A DNA stretch of 64,000 nt from Doryteuthis pealeii (taxonomy: Eukaryota > Mollusca > Cephalopoda > Myopsida > Loliginidae). Position numbers and translations under genes: made by a program. Position 1 is the stretch's first letter. Every line of letters begins with the position of its first letter. Shown here one piece after another: positions 56,368 to 64,000 of the stretch. The DNA is taken from contig CM042150.1 in the NCBI GenBank assembly GCA_023376005.1, forward strand, positions 77,365,177 to 77,429,176, read 5' to 3'. The notes below the pieces were generated by a model. The model did not search any database. It worked only from the letters and a program-made list of their open reading frames with translations, and was not told the origin of the DNA.

Positions 56368-56691
56368 TGAATGATCGAAAGAGGCTTAAACAATAGCGAA
56401 AAATATTTTTGATAAATTGTTAATCACAATCAATTTCAGCTTTTGGCAATCGGCAATTTTATTTTATGACTGTTTATATTTCAAGACTCAATTCCCAAAA
56501 TTAGAAATAAGAATTGTAATCCACCCAAGACTGTATCACAGACAAACCAGAGCAGTTATGAGACAGTCTCAGAGAGGGCAGTGAAATTAAATTATTTTAG
56601 ATTTTACCCTATGCTACTGGCCAGGATTGAGTGCTTTGATTTTTTATCTGATGACCATTATGTCCAAATGCGTGAAACTCGGTGTAATGGT

Positions 56692-56694
<3 letters not shown>
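56367..56694. other. AT-rich intergenic sequence
   Basis: Nothing recognised. Confidence 0.4.
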
Positions 56695-56754
<60 letters not shown>

Positions 56755-56858
56755 CGTGTGCGTGTGTATATATATATCTCTAAATCTGCAATTATAATTA
56801 TATAACTATTTTTCCTTTGAACCCTAACTACTTAGAATTTGTTTATGTTTGCGAAAAG

Positions 56859-56919
<61 letters not shown>

Positions 56920-56957
56920 TGTGTGTGTGTGTATGTGTGTGTGTGTGTATGTGTGTT
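56695..56957. repeat. Two (TA)n(GT)n arrays
   Basis: TA 56696-56735 with GT to 56768, then TA 56863-56917 with GT to 56957. The same compound order twice within 260 bp. Confidence 0.96.
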
Positions 56958-57372
56958 CGCTTTTGACATCAATCTATTGCATAGATTCACTTGAGTTGTA
57001 ATTGTTGCTAAAAATACTAATGTATTCCATCCCAAACACCAGGAGAGCTACTACCTCGACCCAATCGTCAATAAACATTGCAGGAAACAAAATAAAAGTC
57101 CAAAAAAAGGAAAATCAAAAGAAAGAATAATCAATAAACGTCCAGACGCTTAGATTGACGTACCGGACATAAAAGCTAATCGAACGCGTGTAGAAATCCC
57201 TTGAAGATCTTCGAACTTCGGTGATGGATATTTTGTGAATGGTGGCAACAACTGGCCCTTCATCTGAACTCCTAGTTTGCAGACTTCATCCGGCTTACGA
57301 GGAAAACAAACTACGCATCAATAAACTATCTCAGTTTACAATTAAATACTTTACCCTTCTCACATCCCCTCA
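56958..57372. other. Intergenic sequence
   Basis: Nothing recognised. Confidence 0.4.
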
Positions 57373-57394
57373 ATCTCTCTCTCTCTCTCTCTGT

Positions 57395-57437
<43 letters not shown>

Positions 57438-57467
57438 GGAGAGAGAGAGAATGAGAGAGAGAGAGAG
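57373..57467. repeat. (CT)n(TA)n(GA)n self-complementary array
   Basis: CT 57373-57391, TA 57394-57420, GA 57421-57467. CT and GA arms are reverse complements around a TA core. Confidence 0.96.
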
Positions 57468-57655
57468 CTGCTAAAAAACAACCTTTTATTTATTTTATTG
57501 GGAGCTAAAAGTGATACCATAACACTGTTTTATGGAGTATGTTTTCATCTACAAAATACTAGTTACCCCTTAGTAAATGTTCATTGACTATGTACTTTTA
57601 GAAGTGAAAAAGAAAACCTCTCTCAGTCTTTGTTATATATGCATTATTACTATTG

Positions 57656-57659
<4 letters not shown>

Positions 57660-57711
<52 letters not shown>

Positions 57712-57736
57712 CACAGACACGCATTAAAATGCACGC

Positions 57737-57800
<64 letters not shown>
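57660..57800. repeat. (CA)n(TA)n and a second (TA)n
   Basis: CA 57660-57686, TA to 57711, a 30-bp spacer, then TA 57741-57800. Confidence 0.96.
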
Positions 57801-57802
<2 letters not shown>

Positions 57803-58227
57803 CAGTTGTTATTTTTAATAACTAATATAAAAATAATGCTTAATTCAAATATTGGTAATTTTTTATAAGGTTTTTCAATATTACGCATTTTGTTGTTTTT
57901 ACATTTTTTAGAATTTCTAATTCTTATAAAGTGTTTTTTTAATGTGGGCCCCATTTGTAATGAACTCAATTGATTTTGTTTTGTTTTTTTTTTTCGAATA
58001 TATTCATGATGTCATCAATCTTTTAAAAAAAGAATGCTATTTGTGGTATTTTTGCTTTATTTTTATTTGAAAATATAATTTTCGAACGCAGATTCATAAC
58101 ATTGCCCCGTAATATTACCCTGATGATGGTTTGAAATTTATAAAAGAACGAAACCTAGAACTATTCCTAAATAAATACCCCTTCTGAAGAGTTTCTATTA
58201 TGATTTATGTGTACGTTTGAGCGTGTC

Positions 58228-58230
<3 letters not shown>
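57801..58230. other. AT-rich intergenic sequence
   Basis: 'ctgatgatggtttgaaattt' and 'aagaacgaaac' near 58120-58152 look hammerhead-like in part but lack a cleavage triplet (see rejected items). Confidence 0.35.
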
Positions 58231-59059
<829 letters not shown>

Positions 59060-59270
59060 CCTTCTTGCACGTTTTTCATACCACTTTCAACTGGTGTCTA
59101 ACACTGAAGTGTGAGTGACAGCAAGTTTCATCAGGTCTCCAGAATTCTTTTGGGTATTTTAACTGTGGTCTGTATAACCTCAATTGTTTCTTTAATTTCC
59201 AATTCCTCAAGTATTTTTCTTGAGGCCCGTTCCAAGCGCAGCAATAACAATTCATAGTCTCCCTCACGTT
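59060..59270 (-). pseudogene. LINE-type C-terminal fragment
   Basis: On the minus strand, 'ttggaaattaaagaaacaat' then 'tgaggttatacagaccaca' and 'ttctggagacctgatgaaac' follow the 40.5-kb LINE tail (LEI, then IEVIQTT, then the stop region). Frameshifted. Confidence 0.65.
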
Positions 59271-59469
59271 CCACAGCTATTTTTTTTAGCTCTCTGGCAA
59301 AATCCAAGTATTTATTTATCTTTTTGCTTTCTTTCTTTTTCTCTGTCGTCTACTGGGACAGCAAAATCCGCTAGAGGACATGTTCCTTTTTTTTGTAAAT
59401 AACTCCAGATGATGACGAAATTCAGTGATCATTTATATCTCAAAGTTCCAGAGAATTTTATACGTGTTA

Positions 59470-59600
59470 TTATCATTATTTACTCCGTATAGGATTTTCA
59501 CACCTCAGGTCTCTAAGAATCCTAGCTGATTTTAATAGTGCTGTGCTCTGGATGGTTTCAATTCTTACTCTAGTATTTACCCTAATCTTCCTAATTCTTA
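59470..59600 (-). pseudogene. Second LINE-type C-terminal fragment
   Basis: On the minus strand it encodes RIETIQSTALLKSARIL, the same segment as at 3.25 and 40.6 kb. With the previous entry, two same-strand copies lie within 550 bp. Confidence 0.65.
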
Positions 59601-60663
59601 TTGCTGTTTATGGAAACTCCCTCAGGTTGTCACTTCTACGATATCACGTACCGGCATGCATCAGAAACAAGAATAAACACACAGGAAAACTCCAATTCAT
59701 GTCTCAACTTGCTTGGTGAAAACCTAATTCAACGCATCAGCTGCTTTACCAAATCAGCTACAAGAGCATTGGTATAGTTACAGTAGTTAATGTGATACAT
59801 ACAAAGCCATTCAATACCCTTGTCTACAAATGGTCGGTGCCAAATCTTTATTACTGCTTTACACGCGGATTGTGTTAAGAATCTATTTTTGATGAATCAG
59901 TAAATTTAATAACTATTATTCATTTTCATAATTCTAGTCGTCGGCGAGGAAAAGAATTCACACCCCATTTTGTCTTGATGAAGAATAGTTTTACGTGCCT
60001 GTTGTTTTACCAACTCACCTACGATAATAAGGATTATTTTAAATGCTTGGTGATGAAAGGTAGTGTAACAATCATTATTATGAAAAATCGAATCGGTGAA
60101 GTGAGTTAAAATTTCGAATAAGTCACTTTGCGTTCACCTACCACTGGTGTATATGGTTGTAATCTGCGTCAAATCAGTACACCCCAGTTTTGGGAACCTT
60201 TGGCTTAATTCAAGAACTATCCAGGAATTCTTAACTATCTAATTAAATATTCATATCAACCAGAAATTCCCATAATCTATTATTTGTTAACCGGAATTGA
60301 ACTCAGCATGTGTCGGAAGTGAATGTGTTCACAGAAAGAGTTTCATGAATTAAAGTCACTGTGCGAGTTGATTTAACACCAGCTAAACCGAGACCGCCGC
60401 CAGACAAAATCTAGACAGCCATAACAATAGAACAAAAACGTTGTTGTCACATTCCCTTCATCCACCACGCTAAGAATGTAAAATACTTTTAATGGGATGA
60501 GGTGATGATATTTATTTCCCGAGGGTAACTTGGATATTAAAAGTTCTTAGCCCAAACAGGAAATAAAACTCCTTTTTAATTTGGGTGGAAGTCCACGGTG
60601 AACAATAATGTTTCGCCTGATTATAAAACTGTTCGCCATCTCTCTATCTCTCCTCATTCTTTC

Positions 60664-60667
<4 letters not shown>
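59601..60667. other. Sequence with weak tRNA-like segments
   Basis: Minus-strand 'gtagctgatttggtaaagc' (about 59735) and 'gtaggtgagttggtaaaac' (about 60010) resemble Pol III A boxes without convincing B boxes. Possible old SINEs. No gene. Confidence 0.3.

Positions 60668-60724
<57 letters not shown>
60668..60724. repeat. (CT)n microsatellite
   Basis: About 28 CT units. Confidence 0.98.
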
Positions 60725-60730
<6 letters not shown>

Positions 60731-60764
60731 CATATACACATAATACAGTTCTAAGTAATAATCA

Positions 60765-60885
60765 TCAGTAGGTTGCAGGTTTGATCCTGGCCACTGCCGA
60801 AAATAACCTTGAATACTTAACATAGCTGAACACGTGTATTCGGTCATGGTTAGCGGAATGAGAAAAGTGTACACCAGTGGATTGA
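60765..60885 (+). repeat. Possible tRNA-derived SINE fragment
   Basis: B-box-like 'ggtttgatcctggcc' near 60778 followed by non-coding sequence. No A box recognised. Confidence 0.35.
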
Positions 60886-60944
60886 ATAAAGTTCCGTCAA
60901 GGCTCCCGATTACGACATGAGTTCAACAAGAAGGTTCCCGATTA

Positions 60945-61080
60945 TATGAACGTTTCCGAGTTCAATGACAAACACCTGAAGAAGGCCAGAGGTACTGAGC
61001 ATAGTTGGCCGAAACGTTGTGTATATAACAAAGATGAGGACAGCAACCAGAAAAATCCAAATAAACCAAATTCTTTTGAG
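60945..61080 (+). repeat. Family F repeat, copy 3
   Basis: 'cctgaagaaggccagagg', 'agttggccgaaacgttgtgt', 'atataacaaagatgagg', 'aatccaaataaacc'. The frame 60946-61170 over it is repeat-derived. Confidence 0.72.
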
Positions 61081-61254
61081 CATAATAGTTCTGACTCGGG
61101 TGCTAGTTTACTTAACTTTAAAACTTTGGTATTCACCAGAATGTATACTATGATTTTTACAATGTTTTGATTGTTGGTTGGTTTTACGGTATAATACTTC
61201 CATAGAATATGTTGATATATAAGGGATTCCTTGCAGAGGTAAAAATTAACCCTG

Positions 61255-61405
61255 AAAAATGTGTCATGTGTAAGGTGCCAAACTAAGACAACTTCCTCAT
61301 TGCCATTAAACTCGGTCACTTTGACCCATAGGTAGTTGTATATGTTAAAGTTCCATCTGTGTGTCAAATATATCTGTTTTAAATTTATTAGTATTAGATA
61401 GAAAC
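61255..61405 (+). repeat. Family D fragment
   Basis: 'gttccatctgtgtgtcaaat' then 'atatctgttttaaattt' matches the D body after the 'cggagtgg' block. Confidence 0.55.
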
Positions 61406-61433
61406 CCTTAAATTTATATAAAAATGAAAATGA

Positions 61434-61435
<2 letters not shown>

Positions 61436-61465
<30 letters not shown>
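61436..61465. repeat. (GT)n microsatellite
   Basis: About 14 GT units. Confidence 0.95.
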
Positions 61466-63414
<1,949 letters not shown>

Positions 63415-63426
63415 TATATATATATA

Positions 63427-63461
<35 letters not shown>
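63415..63461. repeat. (TA)n microsatellite
   Basis: About 23 units with one ATTA interruption. Confidence 0.97.
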
Positions 63462-63465
<4 letters not shown>

Positions 63466-63509
63466 GGTAGGAGGATTGGAGTAAATCCGACAGAATGTGG
63501 TAAATGAAT

Positions 63510-63551
63510 AGTTCTTTTACTTTTTATAATAGTTCTTTTACTTTTTATAAT
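63510..63551. repeat. 21-bp perfect tandem duplication
   Basis: 'agttcttttactttttata' plus 'at' occurs twice back to back at the edge of a D head fragment. Confidence 0.92.
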
Positions 63552-63608
63552 GGTGGTAGTCGGTCTTAACCCACTGCAGAGGATGACATTAACGAATTCT
63601 AAGCTCCA
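63550..63608 (-). repeat. Family D head fragment
   Basis: 'cggtcttaacccactgcaga' and 'cgaattctaagct' are the reverse complement of the D head. Confidence 0.65.
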
Positions 63609-63835
63609 AAAGATGAGATGAGATGGTTGAGATGCGATCTGAGCATACTGGTTGAAACGTTTTTGTAGAATCAATGAAGAGAGTTGTTGAAAGGATCCCT
63701 CGACCAGTAAATCATCCGAGGAATTCATGCATAAATTAACAGATTCCAAATATGAAGAAATGTGTTTCCAGCCCTATAGCCAAAGTTGTAATAGCGTCTA
63801 TTTGAAATATATAAAAATATCTACATTTACTAAAC

Positions 63836-64000
63836 ATGTTTACGTATCGTTTTCTTCCCCGAGCAAAGAATGATCAGTGTGTCATCAACATAATTACGTG
63901 TCTTGCTCAGTGAACACTCGAAGCTTATTGACAATAATTGTATCTCTTCAATTCTATCTTCTATTATTCCCTGCTACTAGCTGTGTCTGGTCAGATATTT
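63836..64000 (-). pseudogene. Penelope-like reverse transcriptase fragment
   Basis: On the minus strand one frame reads IEDRIEEIQLLS and then, after about 10 residues, NYVDDTLIILCSGKK (catalytic YVDD box at about 63875-63886). Just upstream, in a shifted frame, LVAG fits the conserved region that precedes this box in Penelope-like RTs. A stop and a frameshift upstream and a stop shortly after the box mark it as decayed. It runs off the window edge. Another RT type is possible because only one motif block is visible. Confidence 0.55.

Noticed and set aside
58120..58165. Third hammerhead ('ctgatga' and 'cgaaac')
   Set aside because: Stem II is only 4 bp with a wobble, and after GAAAC there is no G-U-H triplet and no stem I pairing.

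Overview
The window is eukaryotic, non-coding, AT-rich, repeat-saturated DNA from an animal. I find no intact protein-coding gene, no splice-consistent exon chain and no functional tRNA or rRNA. The longest open frames (up to 194 codons) are translations of microsatellites. Very dense (TA)n, (CA)n, (CT)n, (GATA)n-like and trinucleotide arrays, tRNA-derived SINEs with a tRNA-Lys-like D arm, and decayed Ty3/gypsy, LINE and Penelope-type fragments suggest an invertebrate, plausibly a cephalopod mollusc. That taxonomic call is inference; nothing in the window proves it.

Family labels are mine and come from comparing the window with itself. A = SINE with tRNA-Lys-like head (17.07, 18.6, 22.9, 42.4, 52.0, 55.4 kb). 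B = tRNA-headed SINE of about 280 bp (10.1, 38.0, 40.8, 41.9, 43.8, 45.5, 47.1, 47.9, 48.8, 49.2 kb). C = short tRNA-headed SINE of about 127 bp (16.8, 20.9, 30.66, 45.05, 46.9, 50.2 kb). G = tRNA head plus a tail ending in a 'ggcattaaat...gttgatatgcc' motif (8.3, 16.4, 26.6 kb). D = an element of about 400-550 bp with a conserved head and body and the same kind of tail, at least ten copies. E = an element of about 300 bp ending in a hammerhead ribozyme (41.6 and 42.9 kb). I = a foldback element carrying a second type of hammerhead (3.65 and 54.3 kb). F = a repeat with a conserved 'ggccgaaacgttgt' motif (13.1, 26.9, 61.0 kb). H = a repeat beginning at a TA array (9.2 and 34.1 kb).

Layout. 0-10 kb: microsatellites, four foldback or inverted repeats, a head-to-head D pair, one G SINE. 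10-12 kb: a SINE B, then a 1.4-kb imperfect CTAT-based tandem domain. 12-24 kb: F, a small TIR element, SINEs A, C and G, a 156-bp tandem duplication. 24-36 kb: a 390-bp TIR transposon, D copies, a rearranged Ty3/gypsy pol fragment inside 35-bp inverted repeats (27.7-28.1 kb), a D element split by a SINE C with a perfect 11-bp target-site duplication, and a perfect 30-bp palindrome. 36-50 kb: a LINE 3' end between two (AAT)n arrays, two E elements with hammerheads, many SINE B copies. 50-64 kb: D copies, the second hammerhead (54.37 kb), a GC-rich promoter- or LTR-like block (54.93-55.33 kb), LINE 3' ends, and a reverse-transcriptase fragment of Penelope-like type running off the right edge.

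The strongest non-obvious signal is the pair of hammerhead families. Each has the complete CUGAUGA...GAAA core, a short palindromic stem III and a paired stem I. The two E copies show two compensatory base-pair changes in stem I. Hammerheads of this short-stem-III type are known from Penelope-like elements and from small non-autonomous retroelements called retrozymes, so the window probably samples such a self-cleaving retroelement system in decayed form.
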